NCBI GenBank assembly: GCA_963205265.1
Contig: CAUJJI010000046.1
Coordinates: forward strand, 1 to 63,721
Direction of reading: 5' to 3'
Origin: Pseudomonadota bacterium
GTDB lineage: Bacteria; Pseudomonadota; Alphaproteobacteria; Sphingomonadales; Sphingomonadaceae
Length of the DNA stretch: 63,721 nucleotides
Below, piece after piece: positions 17,328-26,492 of the stretch. Both the position numbers and the translations under genes were made by a program. The notes under the pieces are model-generated. The model saw only the letters and a list, made by a program, of their open reading frames with translations. It ran no database searches and was not told the origin of the DNA. The stretch's first letter is position 1. Each line of letters opens with the position of its first letter.

Positions 17328-18668
17328 ATGGATTCTTCCCAGAATGCGCAGAAAGGCAGATTCGGCTTTCCTCCGCCGGAAGATCGGATTCCTGCCCGCC
17401 ATGCCGAGGCTGACAAGCTCGCCCCGGCGGCATTGCTGCGTAGCCTGCTGGATGCGGCGATAGGCTCGGCCAATCCGCTCGTCGTCCTGGCGCGACACCT
17501 GCCTCCGCGGCCCAAGGGACGCTGCGTCGTGGTCGGTGCCGGCAAGGCTGCAGCCTCGATGGCGGCGGCGGTGGAAGCCGCCTGGCCGGATGTCCCGCTT
17601 TCGGGGGTCGTCGTTGCCCCCTATGGCTACGGCGGCACCTGCCGGTACGTCCGCATCTGCGAGGCGGGGCATCCTGTGCCGGACGAAAGCTCCGTGGCTG
17701 CGGCACAGGCCATCCTCGACTGCGTGGGCGACCTTGGCCCGGAGGACATGGTGCTTGCGCTGATCTCCGGCGGCGGCTCGGCGGCCATGTGCCTGCCCGC
17801 ACCGGGCGTCAGCCTGGCCGACAAGCAAGCCACCAACCGGCTGCTGCTGTCCTCTGGGCTCGACATACGCACGATGAACGCGGTCCGTCGGCGGATTTCC
17901 GGCATCAAGGGCGGCCAGCTCGCGGCGGCCGCCTTTCCGGCGCGCGTCGTCACGCTGGCGATAAGCGACATCCCCGGCGATGACGCGCGCACGATCGCTT
18001 CCGGTCCTACGGCTGCGGACCCGGATGCAGCGCTGGACCTCATGGCTGTCGTCGACAAGCTGGGGCCCGCCCTGCCCGAAAGCGTCCGCAATCGCCTTCG
18101 GAAGCCAGGCGCGTGCCGGGTGCTCGATAATGCCGCTCCGATCACGCTCATTGCCACGCCGGCCATGGCGCTGGCAGCGGCCGCAGCGAAAGCACGAAGC
18201 CTGGGCTTGGCCGCCGAGGTCCTGGGCGACGCACTCGAAGGCGAAAGCCGGGATGTCGCGCGTTCCATGGCGGCCATGACGACGGAGGTCGATCGCCCTA
18301 CGGTCCTGCTGTCCGGTGGCGAAACGACCGTCACGATCGGCACCGGCAAGGCCGGTCGCGGCGGCCGGAATACGGAGTTCACGCTGGCCCTGGCCTGCGC
18401 TCTCGATGGCCGCCAAGACGTGTGGGCTATTGCGGCAGATACCGACGGCGAAGACGGGGCCAGCCTCGGTGCCGCCGGGGCGATCTGCGGACCTGAAACG
18501 CTGCGCCGGGCCAGGATGGCTGGCCTTGAGCCGGAAACCTGCCTTGCAGAGCACGACAGCGGCACCTTCTTCGAACGCCTGGACGATCTGGTCGTAACGG
18601 GGCCGACCCGCACCAACGTGAACGATTTCCGGGCCATCCTCATCCTCCCCCGGCAAGGGGGAAGGTAG
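17328..18668 (+). CDS. Glycerate 2-kinase (GckA/TtuD, MOFRL family)
   Basis: A 446-residue protein with the two-domain DUF4147 plus MOFRL layout. Landmarks are VVVGAGKAAASMA (about 67-79), LALISGGGSAAMCLPAPG (about 143-160), the long central KGGQLAAAAFPARVVTLAISDIPGDD segment and the C-terminal TDGEDGASLGAAGA. Such enzymes phosphorylate D-glycerate to 2-phosphoglycerate; older annotations call them hydroxypyruvate reductases. It lies 20 bases before the tartronate-semialdehyde reductase gene, whose product is its substrate. The first 25 residues are not conserved, so a later start is possible. Confidence 0.88.
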   Translation: MDSSQNAQKGRFGFPPPEDRIPARHAEADKLAPAALLRSLLDAAIGSANPLVVLARHLPPRPKGRCVVVGAGKAAASMAAAVEAAWPDVPLSGVVVAPYGYGGTCRYVRICEAGHPVPDESSVAAAQAILDCVGDLGPEDMVLALISGGGSAAMCLPAPGVSLADKQATNRLLLSSGLDIRTMNAVRRRISGIKGGQLAAAAFPARVVTLAISDIPGDDARTIASGPTAADPDAALDLMAVVDKLGPALPESVRNRLRKPGACRVLDNAAPITLIATPAMALAAAAAKARSLGLAAEVLGDALEGESRDVARSMAAMTTEVDRPTVLLSGGETTVTIGTGKAGRGGRNTEFTLALACALDGRQDVWAIAADTDGEDGASLGAAGAICGPETLRRARMAGLEPETCLAEHDSGTFFERLDDLVVTGPTRTNVNDFRAILILPRQGGR

Positions 18669-18688
18669 CTATCCTTCAGGAGTCTTGC

Positions 18689-19570
18689 ATGAATATCGGT
18701 TTTATCGGCCTGGGCATCATGGGCGCCCCGATGGCGGGACACCTGGCTGCGGCCGGGCATCGCATCGCGACCGTCACGCACCGCACCGCGCCGCCCGCCG
18801 CGCTGGTTGAGAGCGGACTGGTCGTTTGCGGCTCGCCCCGCGAAGTCGCGGAACAGGCGGACGTGGTCGTTCTCATGCTGCCCGACACTCCGGACGTCGA
18901 GAAGGTCCTGTTTGCCGCCGGCGGCGTGGCCGAGGGGCTTGCGGCCGGCACGACGGTGATCGACATGAGCTCGATCGATCCGATCGCCACGCGCAACTTC
19001 GCCCGGCGGATTGCCGAGGTCGGGTGCGACTATGTCGATGCCCCGGTTTCCGGCGGTGAGATCGGCGCGAAGAATGCGGCGCTGACCATCATGTGCGGGG
19101 CCGAAGCTCCGGTGTTCGAGCGCGTGCTGCCGCTGCTCCAGCTGATGGGCAAGAACATCACCCATGTCGGCGGCATCGGCGATGGACAGGTCGCCAAGGT
19201 AGCCAACCAGATCATCGTCGCCCTCAACATCGAGGCAGTCGCAGAAGCGCTGGTCTTCGCGGCCAAGGCCGGTGCCGATCCTGCCAAGGTCCGGGAAGCG
19301 CTGCTGGGCGGTTTCGCATCGTCGCGGATCCTCGAGGTTCATGCCGAGCGCATGATCACGCGCAGCTTCCAGCCCGGCTTCCGCATCGGCCTGCACCAGA
19401 AGGACCTCAACCTCGCGCTTTCCAGCGCTCGCGCGCTCGGCCTGTCGCTGCCCAACACCGCCATTGCCCAGCAGATGTTCAGCACCTGCGTGGCGCATGG
19501 CGGTGCCGATCTAGATCATTCGGCCATGGTCCGGGCGATCGAACTGATGAGCGACTGCAAACTGGGTTGA
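18689..19570 (+). CDS. glxR: Tartronate semialdehyde reductase (2-hydroxy-3-oxopropionate reductase)
   Basis: Reduces tartronate semialdehyde to D-glycerate with NAD(P)H. The 293-residue protein shows GFIGLGIMGAPMAGHL (about 4-19), DAPVSGGEIGAKNAALTIMCGG-type substrate binding (about 118-137) and catalytic Lys170 in GQVAKVANQ. It is followed by a GntR regulator and preceded by glycerate kinase, giving the glycerate branch. Tartronate semialdehyde could come from glyoxylate (fed by GlcDEF at 25 kb) through glyoxylate carboligase, or from hexarate aldol cleavage. Neither upstream enzyme is in the window. garR would be an equally valid name. Confidence 0.88.
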   Translation: MNIGFIGLGIMGAPMAGHLAAAGHRIATVTHRTAPPAALVESGLVVCGSPREVAEQADVVVLMLPDTPDVEKVLFAAGGVAEGLAAGTTVIDMSSIDPIATRNFARRIAEVGCDYVDAPVSGGEIGAKNAALTIMCGAEAPVFERVLPLLQLMGKNITHVGGIGDGQVAKVANQIIVALNIEAVAEALVFAAKAGADPAKVREALLGGFASSRILEVHAERMITRSFQPGFRIGLHQKDLNLALSSARALGLSLPNTAIAQQMFSTCVAHGGADLDHSAMVRAIELMSDCKLG

Positions 19571-19628
19571 TCTTCCCTAAACCCGCATTGCCAGCCATAT
19601 GGACACGGTCTGGTGATGGGAAAATCAA

Positions 19629-20423
19629 ATGACCAAGATGTCGGTTAGGCCAGCGAAGCTCGCCGATTCTGTCGCGCAGTACATCGAGGAGCTGATCCTC
19701 GAGGGGACGCTGCCGCCCGGCGAGCGCCTGCTTTCGGAACGCGACCTGTCGGCCAAGCTCGATGTCTCGCGGCCCTCGCTGCGCGATGCGCTCGATATTC
19801 TGATCGAGCGCGGCCTGGTCACGACCGACAGCAACGGAGCCTGCTACATCAGCGAGAAGATCGGGCAATCGCTCCGCGATCCCCTGCTGCTGCTGTTCGA
19901 ACAGCCGCGCGGCCGCTTCGATTGCATGGAGTTCCGCTCGGTGGTCGAGGCATCTTCGGCGGCGCTCGCGGCGGAGCGGGCTTCCTCGCTCGACCGTGAA
20001 GCCATCACCCAGGCTATGGAAGCGATGGAGGCCGCCCACCAGAAGAACGATGTCGATGCGATCGCGAAGTCGGATGCCGATTTCCATTTCGCCATCTACG
20101 GCGCATCGCACAACGTCATGCTGCTGCAGGTCATGCGCAGCCTGGAAACCATCCTGCGCTCGAACGTGCAGCTGAATCGCAAGAACCTCTACGAGCATCG
20201 ACGCGAACCCGACGGACAGCTAGCCGAGCACCGGGCGATCTACGAGGCGATCATGGCGCGCGACGCGGTGGCTGCCCGCGATGCGGCGCAGCGCCACATG
20301 GTGTCCGCCATGCAGACCCAGCGCGAGATACACGATGAGGAGGAACGGCTCGAGGAATCGATGCGCCGCATCGCCCGCAACGAATTGCTCGCCTCGCCGC
20401 GAAAGCGCGGACCGAAGTCCTGA
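19629..20423 (+). CDS. GntR family regulator, FadR/FCD subfamily
   Basis: A 264-residue protein with an N-terminal winged helix (about 10-75; LLSERDLSAKLDVSRPSLRDALDILIERGLV) and a helical FCD effector domain (about 95-235, with FHFAIYGASHNVMLLQVM). It is close in layout to LldR/GlcC/PdhR-type regulators, which sense lactate, glycolate or pyruvate. Position between the glycerate genes and glcDEF suggests control of 2-hydroxyacid metabolism. A GGTCAA-N5-TTGACC palindrome upstream of the glcDEF operon is a possible target. It ends 3 bases from the convergent dehydrogenase gene. Confidence 0.88.
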   Translation: MTKMSVRPAKLADSVAQYIEELILEGTLPPGERLLSERDLSAKLDVSRPSLRDALDILIERGLVTTDSNGACYISEKIGQSLRDPLLLLFEQPRGRFDCMEFRSVVEASSAALAAERASSLDREAITQAMEAMEAAHQKNDVDAIAKSDADFHFAIYGASHNVMLLQVMRSLETILRSNVQLNRKNLYEHRREPDGQLAEHRAIYEAIMARDAVAARDAAQRHMVSAMQTQREIHDEEERLEESMRRIARNELLASPRKRGPKS

Positions 20424-20426
20424 AGC

Positions 20427-21428
20427 TCAGGCCCTGCCGGAAGGGCGGTTGTAGACATCCTGGCGAGTGAGCCGGTTGAGCAGCGGCTCGCCGACGGCAA
20501 AGCGGCGGATGTTCTCGCAAATGATGTCCAGCGACCGTGCCGTGCGATCCGGCACTGCCGGAGTGACGTGCGGGGTGATGATGACATTGGGCATGGCCCA
20601 CAGCGGGCTTTCTCCAGGCAGCGGCTCGATCTCGAAGGTGTCCAGTCCCGCACCGGCGATCCGGCCTTCCGCCAAGGCCGGCACCAGCGCGGCCTCGTCG
20701 ACGATAGGGCCGCGCGCCATGTTGATGAGATAGCCCTTCGGCCCGATGAGATCGAGCTCGCGTGCACCGATCAGGTGCCAGGTGGCCTCCGAAAGGCCGA
20801 GCGCGAGCACGACGAAATCGCTTTGCTCGAGCAAGGCGTCGAGGCTGTCCCCGGCATCCGCGCTGAACATCCGGTCGACCTCGGCAGGCACCGGGCCATC
20901 CTTGCGGCGATAGGCCAGCACCCGCATCCCCAGTGCCCGTGCACGCGTCGCCAGTTCACTGCCGGTATGGCCGAAGCCGACGATGCCCATGGTCCGCCCG
21001 AACAGGCCCCGCAGATTCTCCTGCCCCGGCACGCCCCATCGGCGCGCCTGCTGCGCTGCCAGGAAGGCGGGTGAATTATAGGCCAGCGACAGTGCGAAGA
21101 ACAGCGCGTGCTCGGCCAGCACGGGTGCCGAACGTCCAGCCGACCCGGTGACGGCCAGACCCTCGCGGAAGGCTTCGGGCCGCGCCGCCTTGTCCAGTCC
21201 GGCGTGATCGACGTGGATCCACTGCAGGCGCGGCGCCGCGAAAAAGCGCGCGTCGGGGTCCTTCGCCAGGATCGCGACATCGCTGCGCGCCAGCGCCGCG
21301 TCGAAGCCCGTCGCATCCGGGCCATCGAACCGGAGGATCTCTGCGCCTGCCAGTGCCTCACAGAGCCGCCGCCAGTGCGCGCCTTCGTACTGCAGCGTCG
21401 TGAGGACGGTATGTCCGGGCAATCCCAT
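20427..21428 (-). CDS. D-2-hydroxyacid dehydrogenase (glyoxylate/hydroxypyruvate reductase-like)
   Basis: A 333-residue cytosolic NAD(P)-dependent enzyme. The Rossmann motif is GIVGFGHTGSELA (about 148-160). The catalytic triad is visible as Arg239 (NMARGPIVDE), Glu268 (DTFEIEPLP) and His287 (ITPHVTP). Substrate specificity cannot be fixed; glyoxylate, hydroxypyruvate or a uronate-derived 2-oxoacid are reasonable. It is 6 bases downstream of the GHL6-type gene, so the two form a minus-strand operon. Confidence 0.88.
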   Translation of the reverse strand: MGLPGHTVLTTLQYEGAHWRRLCEALAGAEILRFDGPDATGFDAALARSDVAILAKDPDARFFAAPRLQWIHVDHAGLDKAARPEAFREGLAVTGSAGRSAPVLAEHALFFALSLAYNSPAFLAAQQARRWGVPGQENLRGLFGRTMGIVGFGHTGSELATRARALGMRVLAYRRKDGPVPAEVDRMFSADAGDSLDALLEQSDFVVLALGLSEATWHLIGARELDLIGPKGYLINMARGPIVDEAALVPALAEGRIAGAGLDTFEIEPLPGESPLWAMPNVIITPHVTPAVPDRTARSLDIICENIRRFAVGEPLLNRLTRQDVYNRPSGRA

Positions 21429-21434
21429 GTCGCC

Positions 21435-23501
21435 TCAGGCCTCGGCCATTTGCAGGAGGATCGCTTCGAAATGCTTCACGGCGGGCACCTCCAGCCAGGC
21501 ATATCCCTGCGCGTCGCGCGCGCCCGGCTTCACCGCGCCCCCGCCGACCAGCGCGCGGCCCTGCCCGACATCGGCACGGACGCCGAGGCGCAGGCCGTGG
21601 AGCGCCGGGGGCTCCTCGTAGGCGCTCTGCCGCTGGCCTGCGTAGTTGACGAGATGGACGACAAGCTCACCCCCAGCGCCGGGCTTCCGGCGGACCGTGA
21701 CCTCGACCGGCCCGGCGCCTTCGACCCGGACCAGCGGCTGCGACGCCTGCCCGATCAACTGCAGCATGAGCTCGCGATGCTCGGGCATGCCGTCGCGGAA
21801 ATAGAGCCATTCGGGCAGCCAGGGAAGGTAGATCGCCCGGCCTTTGCCATGGCGGCGAGACAGGACGGCAGGGACGCGGCCCGCAGGCGCCTCGACGAAG
21901 CACAGCTCGGGCGGGCCATAGTTTGGCGTCGGCAGAAGGGTCAGGCTCGCTTCTGCATCGGGCTTGGCCTCGGCATGGAAGAACCAGCCGTCCAGGTGCA
22001 GCAAGCGCGTTTCCGGGAAAGCCAGTTCGTCCGGAGCGACCATGACCGAAGTCTCGAGACCGCTTTCCGCCTCGACAAGGCGCGACACCGGCAGGCATTC
22101 CAGCGCATATCCCGGACGTGGCCGGCCCCGCTCGTCATAGAGCCCCGCTTCGCCGGTTGCGATGATCGTTCCGCCCTGCTCGACGAACGCATCGAGAAGA
22201 TCCGCCTCACGATCGCTCAGGCAGGCCGCATCGGACAGGACAATGACGTCATATGCTGCCAGTAACTCCGCGGCATCCTCGTCTGCCATGCGCTCGTCGC
22301 TGACGAAGTCGAAAGGCACGCGCCCTTCCAGCAGCAGGCGATAGGCGCCGCGGAAGGCATTCTTGCGCTCCTTGCCCGTCCGGGTCGCGCCAGCGTGAAC
22401 CTCGGACGCATTCGAATGGTATAGCGCGACCCGGGCCAGCGAGCGGGTGCCGGTCAGGTGTTCGCCATGCGCCGCATGCCAGTGGAGGAAGTCGCTGACC
22501 GGCTGCAGCGGCGCGCTGTTCGGTTGATCCAACAGGCCAAGCAGGTAAAAGTCGATTTGCCCGCCGTTGGCGATCGTCTGGCCAAAGCGCAGCAGGTGGT
22601 TGTGCGGCGTCTCCGAGGCGTAGCGCCAGGGGAAGTCGAGGAAGTTGGTCGAGGCGCAGGAATAGGCCTTGCCGCGTCCGATCGCCGCGCCCCAGCGCGC
22701 CAGTTCGCCGGGCTGGTGCGGCCATTCGGGCGCCGGGCGGCTCACTTCGCGCTGAATCTCGAGCCGCATGAAATCGAAGCTGCCGCGGCCGTTGCCCATC
22801 ACGCCGGTCCTCGGCCGCAGGGCCTTTACCGTCTCGTAGATGCGCCGCGCGGCCGCCTTGCTGGTGCGGCGCTTGAACAGCAGGTAGTCGGCAAAGGCCG
22901 GATCGGAAAAATCCTCGCGCTCAGGCAGGTCGCGCGCGAACATGTCGGCAAATGCGGCCTTGCAATTGGCGCAATGGCACATCCCGCGATGCCGCCCGCT
23001 GTAGTCGACCGGCTGGTAGCCGGTCATGTTGAAGAACACGCCGTCTAGGTCATAGCGCTCCAGCCCTTCGCGCAGGATGCGCAGCGCATAGTCGCCGGCC
23101 CAGCCACCGTTGACGCAGGCCTGGTAGGTGCCGTTGTATTCCTGCGGCTCGCCAGCGGCATTGTGGACGAACCATTCCGGATGGGCTTCGTAGGCGACGC
23201 GCGTGCCCTTCGACAGGTCGAAGCGGCCGATCATGCGTAACCCCTCGCCATGCGCCGCCGCCAGCATCTCGCCGGTCAGGTCCCCGGCCAGATGGGGGTT
23301 GCGCGCGTGGAGCGGAAGCTCGGTAGGATAGAAGGCATAAATGCCGCCGACATTGAACGTGATGACGCTCGCCCCGAACGCGCGCACGCGGCAGGCCAGC
23401 GCGCCGGGATCGAGGCTCGCATCGATCAGCCGGAGGTTCGTCTGCACGATTCGGTATGGCTCTTCCCACCATACGCCTTGTCCAAGCACCGTCTGCTCCA
23501 T
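21435..23501 (-). CDS. GHL6-type glycoside hydrolase with beta-galactosidase trimerisation-like domain
   Basis: A 688-residue protein without a clear signal peptide, so probably cytosolic. The N-terminal 330 residues look like the hypothetical glycosyl hydrolase 6 (GHL6) TIM barrel: FNVGGIYAFYPTELP, YDLDGVFFNMTGYQ and a CHCANC cluster typical of this group. The middle (about 390-600) resembles the GATase-like trimerisation domain of beta-galactosidases (LLEAYDVIVLSDAACLSDREADLL). No catalytic pair has been assigned with confidence. The ATG at 23501 is preferred over an upstream TTG. Coupled with a 2-hydroxyacid dehydrogenase, it may process an imported glycoside. Confidence 0.72.
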   Translation of the reverse strand: MEQTVLGQGVWWEEPYRIVQTNLRLIDASLDPGALACRVRAFGASVITFNVGGIYAFYPTELPLHARNPHLAGDLTGEMLAAAHGEGLRMIGRFDLSKGTRVAYEAHPEWFVHNAAGEPQEYNGTYQACVNGGWAGDYALRILREGLERYDLDGVFFNMTGYQPVDYSGRHRGMCHCANCKAAFADMFARDLPEREDFSDPAFADYLLFKRRTSKAAARRIYETVKALRPRTGVMGNGRGSFDFMRLEIQREVSRPAPEWPHQPGELARWGAAIGRGKAYSCASTNFLDFPWRYASETPHNHLLRFGQTIANGGQIDFYLLGLLDQPNSAPLQPVSDFLHWHAAHGEHLTGTRSLARVALYHSNASEVHAGATRTGKERKNAFRGAYRLLLEGRVPFDFVSDERMADEDAAELLAAYDVIVLSDAACLSDREADLLDAFVEQGGTIIATGEAGLYDERGRPRPGYALECLPVSRLVEAESGLETSVMVAPDELAFPETRLLHLDGWFFHAEAKPDAEASLTLLPTPNYGPPELCFVEAPAGRVPAVLSRRHGKGRAIYLPWLPEWLYFRDGMPEHRELMLQLIGQASQPLVRVEGAGPVEVTVRRKPGAGGELVVHLVNYAGQRQSAYEEPPALHGLRLGVRADVGQGRALVGGGAVKPGARDAQGYAWLEVPAVKHFEAILLQMAEA

Positions 23502-23763
23502 TTCACTACCGGGGCGCAATTCGCCCGAGCTCGCATTCGGGCGGGCTGCGGCTTGCGACTGCCAGAAGATATGCGCCTAGGCAAAGCGCGCGATTTGGTC
23601 AAATAAATTGACCTGATAGGCCTGACAGGCTAGGCACGTCCGGCCTGACGCGCCGAGCGCTGCAGGTTCGTGCGCGCCGTCGCTGCTTCCTGGCGAGGAA
23701 CGGGCAGCGGTGCACGGTCGCCGTGGCCGCTGCCGGCAACGGAGACCTGTCGGGAGGTATCGC
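23502..23763. promoter_or_regulatory. Divergent promoter region with a GGTCAA-N5-TTGACC palindrome
   Basis: The 262-base gap separates the GHL6-type gene from the MFS-glcDEF operon. At 23597-23613 lies a perfect 6-bp inverted repeat, GGTCAA-ATAAA-TTGACC, preceded by TTT. It shares the half-site TTTGGTCA with the hexuronate operator but has a different centre. GntR/FCD regulators favour such sites, so the regulator at 19629 is a candidate. Confidence 0.5.
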
Positions 23764-24996
23764 GTGAGTTTTTTGAGGGAATTCCGGGTCAACTGGGTCA
23801 CCCTGCTCGCGACCTTCATCGGCATCGCAACCGGCAATGCCCTTGGCCACTACACGCTCAGCCTGTTCGCTCCCGAACTGATCCGGGAATTCGGCTGGTC
23901 GAAAGCCGAGTTCGCCTTGCTGGGATCGCTGCAGATCGTCTCGCTCGTCACGGCGCCGCTTGCCGGGCGCTTCACCGACCGGTTCGGCGTACGCGTGGCC
24001 GTGTCGGTCGGGTTCCTCGCCATCTCAGCGGGATTTCTCTGGTTCAGCCGGATGCAGGGAAGCCTTACCGAATTCTTCGTCGTGTGGATCCTTCAGCACG
24101 TGCTTGGCGTGATGACCACTTCGCTGGTCCTGACGCGCGCGATCATCGAACGGTTCGACAGGGCGCGGGGCACGTCGCTGTCGCTGCTGATGATGGGCCC
24201 GCCCATGTCCGGCGCGATCGCCGCCCCGTTGCTCGGGGCGCTGATCGTCGCCGAAGGCTGGCGCACGGCCTTCTTCGCGCTGTCGGTCGTCTCGGCGCTT
24301 GGCGGGATCGCCTGCGTCGCGCTGATGGGCCGCAAGAGGCACGACGCGCCGGTCAAGGCGCCGCCCGCGGCCCTCGCCAAGGGGGAACTGGCGGGCATCG
24401 TGAAGTCCCGCGCGTTCATGCTCCTCGTCGGCGGCATGTTCCTCGTCAACATACCGCAGGTTTTCGCGGCATCGCAGATCAAGCTCGTGGCGATGGCCGG
24501 CGGCGTCTCCGACCAGATGTCGACCTGGATGGTCTCGTTCTACGCGATGGGCGTGATCGGAGGGCGAGCGATCTTCGGCATCGCGCTCGATCGCATCGGC
24601 GCCCATATCGTCGCACTTTTTGCTCTGATGCTGCCGACCTTCGGCTTCGTCCTGCTGGCCAACCCGGGCCTGGCTGCGTGGATCATGGCGGGTGGAGTCC
24701 TGATCATCGGCGTTGCCCAGGGGGCAGAGGGCGATGTCGGGGCCTACATGGTATCGCGGCATTTCGGCCAGGCGAATTACAGCCTGATCTTCGGCTTCGT
24801 GAAAGCTGCGCTCGATGGAGGCGGGGCGATCGGTGCATTGCTGCTGAGCGCCACCCTGGCCTCGACCGGAAGCTATGTGCCGTTCCTCTACGTCTCGGCA
24901 GCTACCACGGTGATCGGTGCATTTTGCTTCTTCCTGACCGGCCCGGGACAGCATAACGAAGCGCCCGTCGAACCGGTCGAGATCGAGGAAGCCTGA
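23764..24996 (+). CDS. MFS transporter
   Basis: A 410-residue inner-membrane carrier with about twelve hydrophobic segments. The GTG at 23764 is chosen because GGGAGG lies seven bases before it and it gives a short, normal N-terminus. FGWSKAEFALLGS and DRFGVRVAVSVG are typical of the helix 1-3 region. It belongs to the same broad branch as the carrier at 11165. It is four bases upstream of glcD, so a 2-hydroxy acid such as glycolate or a related monocarboxylate is the likely cargo. Confidence 0.85.
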   Translation: MSFLREFRVNWVTLLATFIGIATGNALGHYTLSLFAPELIREFGWSKAEFALLGSLQIVSLVTAPLAGRFTDRFGVRVAVSVGFLAISAGFLWFSRMQGSLTEFFVVWILQHVLGVMTTSLVLTRAIIERFDRARGTSLSLLMMGPPMSGAIAAPLLGALIVAEGWRTAFFALSVVSALGGIACVALMGRKRHDAPVKAPPAALAKGELAGIVKSRAFMLLVGGMFLVNIPQVFAASQIKLVAMAGGVSDQMSTWMVSFYAMGVIGGRAIFGIALDRIGAHIVALFALMLPTFGFVLLANPGLAAWIMAGGVLIIGVAQGAEGDVGAYMVSRHFGQANYSLIFGFVKAALDGGGAIGALLLSATLASTGSYVPFLYVSAATTVIGAFCFFLTGPGQHNEAPVEPVEIEEA

Positions 24997-25000
24997 ACCC

Positions 25001-26491
25001 GTGTCGTTGACGATGCCTCCCGTTTGCGAGCGCACCATGGCGCGGCGGGCCGAGATCGCCGCTGCGCTCAGGTCGTTCGTGCCCGATGGGGTGATCGACA
25101 ACGAGCGGGAGCTGAAGGCTTATGAATCCGATGGGTTGACCGCCTATCGCCAGCCTCCGCTGGTCGTCGTCCTGCCGGAGAACACCCGGCAGGTTTCCGA
25201 AGTGCTCGCCTGGTGCCGGCGCGAGGGCGTCAAGGTCGTGCCGCGCGGAGCCGGCACTTCGCTGTCGGGCGGGGCCTTGCCGCTGGCCGATGCCGTGCTC
25301 GTGGGCCTGTCTCGCATGAACCGCGTGCTCGACATCGACTTCGTCGACCGCGTGGCCGTGGTGCAGCCCGGCGTCACCAATCTCGCCGTGACCCAGGCGG
25401 TGGCCGAGCGGGGGTTCTATTATGCTCCCGATCCCTCCAGCCAGATCGCCTGCACCATCGGCGGCAACGTCGCGGAGAATTCGGGTGGGGTGCATTGCCT
25501 CAAATACGGGCTGACGACGAACAATGTGCTGGGCGTCGAGATGGTCATGGCCGATGGCGAGGTCATCCGGCTGGGCGGCAGGCATCTCGAACCGGAAGGC
25601 CTGGACCTGCTCGGCCTCGTCATCGGCTCCGAGGGCCTGCTCGGGGTGGTGACCGAAGTGACGGTGCGCATCCTTCCCGCGCCGGAAGCCGCCAGCGCCA
25701 TCCTGCTCGGCTTCCCCACCACGCGCAGCGCGGGCGATTGCGTGGCCGGGATCATCGCCGAGGGCATCATTCCCGCAGGGATGGAAATGATGGACAAGGC
25801 CGCGACCCAGGCCGCCGAGGCCTTCGTCCATGCCGGCTACCCGCTCGATGCCGAAGCCCTGCTGATCATCGAGGTCGACGGTCCGCCGGTCGAGTGCGAG
25901 CTGCTGCTGGGCGAGATCGCCCGCATAGCGGCAGCGCACGGTGCCACGACTTCGCGCATCTCGCAGAACGAGGAGGAGCGCCTGCGTTTCTGGGCCGGCC
26001 GGAAAGCGGCCTTCCCCGCCGTGGGACGGCTGGCGCCCGACTATTACTGCATGGATGGAACGATCCCTCGCAGCAGGTTGAGCGAGGTGCTGGAACGCAT
26101 GGCCGAACTGTCCCGGCACCATGGCCTCGGGGTGGCCAACGTGTTCCACGCCGGCGACGGCAATCTGCACCCGCTCATCCTCTACGATGCCAACCAGCCC
26201 GGCCAGCTCGACCGCGCCGAGGCCTTCGGGGCAGACATCCTGAGACTGTGCGTCGCAGTCGGCGGTGTGCTCACCGGGGAGCATGGGGTCGGCGTGGAGA
26301 AGCGCGATCTCATGCCCGAGATGTTCACCGAGATCGACCTCGCCCACCAGCAGCGAGTCAAATGCGCCTTCGATCCCGACTTGCGGCTGAATCCCGGCAA
26401 GGTGTTCCCGCGGCTGCATCGCTGTGCCGAGCTCGGGCGCTTGCATGTCCACGGTGGTGCACTGCCCCATCCCGCAATTCCCCGGTTCTGA
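25001..26491 (+). CDS. glcD: Glycolate oxidase subunit GlcD (FAD-linked)
   Basis: Oxidises glycolate or a related D-2-hydroxyacid to the 2-oxo acid and passes electrons to the respiratory chain through GlcF. The 496-residue protein has the FAD_binding_4 domain (VVPRGAGTSLSGGALPLADAV near 80-100; CTIGGNVAENSGGVHCLKYG near 150-170) and the C-terminal FAD-oxidase domain (FHAGDGNLHP near 385; LTGEHGVGVEKRD near 425). The start is the GTG at 25001, with an ATG four codons later also possible. One base separates it from glcE. In this setting D-lactate or another hydroxyacid is also possible. Confidence 0.92.
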   Translation: MSLTMPPVCERTMARRAEIAAALRSFVPDGVIDNERELKAYESDGLTAYRQPPLVVVLPENTRQVSEVLAWCRREGVKVVPRGAGTSLSGGALPLADAVLVGLSRMNRVLDIDFVDRVAVVQPGVTNLAVTQAVAERGFYYAPDPSSQIACTIGGNVAENSGGVHCLKYGLTTNNVLGVEMVMADGEVIRLGGRHLEPEGLDLLGLVIGSEGLLGVVTEVTVRILPAPEAASAILLGFPTTRSAGDCVAGIIAEGIIPAGMEMMDKAATQAAEAFVHAGYPLDAEALLIIEVDGPPVECELLLGEIARIAAAHGATTSRISQNEEERLRFWAGRKAAFPAVGRLAPDYYCMDGTIPRSRLSEVLERMAELSRHHGLGVANVFHAGDGNLHPLILYDANQPGQLDRAEAFGADILRLCVAVGGVLTGEHGVGVEKRDLMPEMFTEIDLAHQQRVKCAFDPDLRLNPGKVFPRLHRCAELGRLHVHGGALPHPAIPRF

Positions 26492-26492
26492 C

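Noticed and set aside
15993..18656. Minus-strand open frame of almost 900 codons
   Set aside because: It lies opposite three well-supported genes (GH79-like, TolB-like, glycerate kinase), has low-complexity Arg/Gly/Ala composition and no domain. It is a GC-skew shadow.
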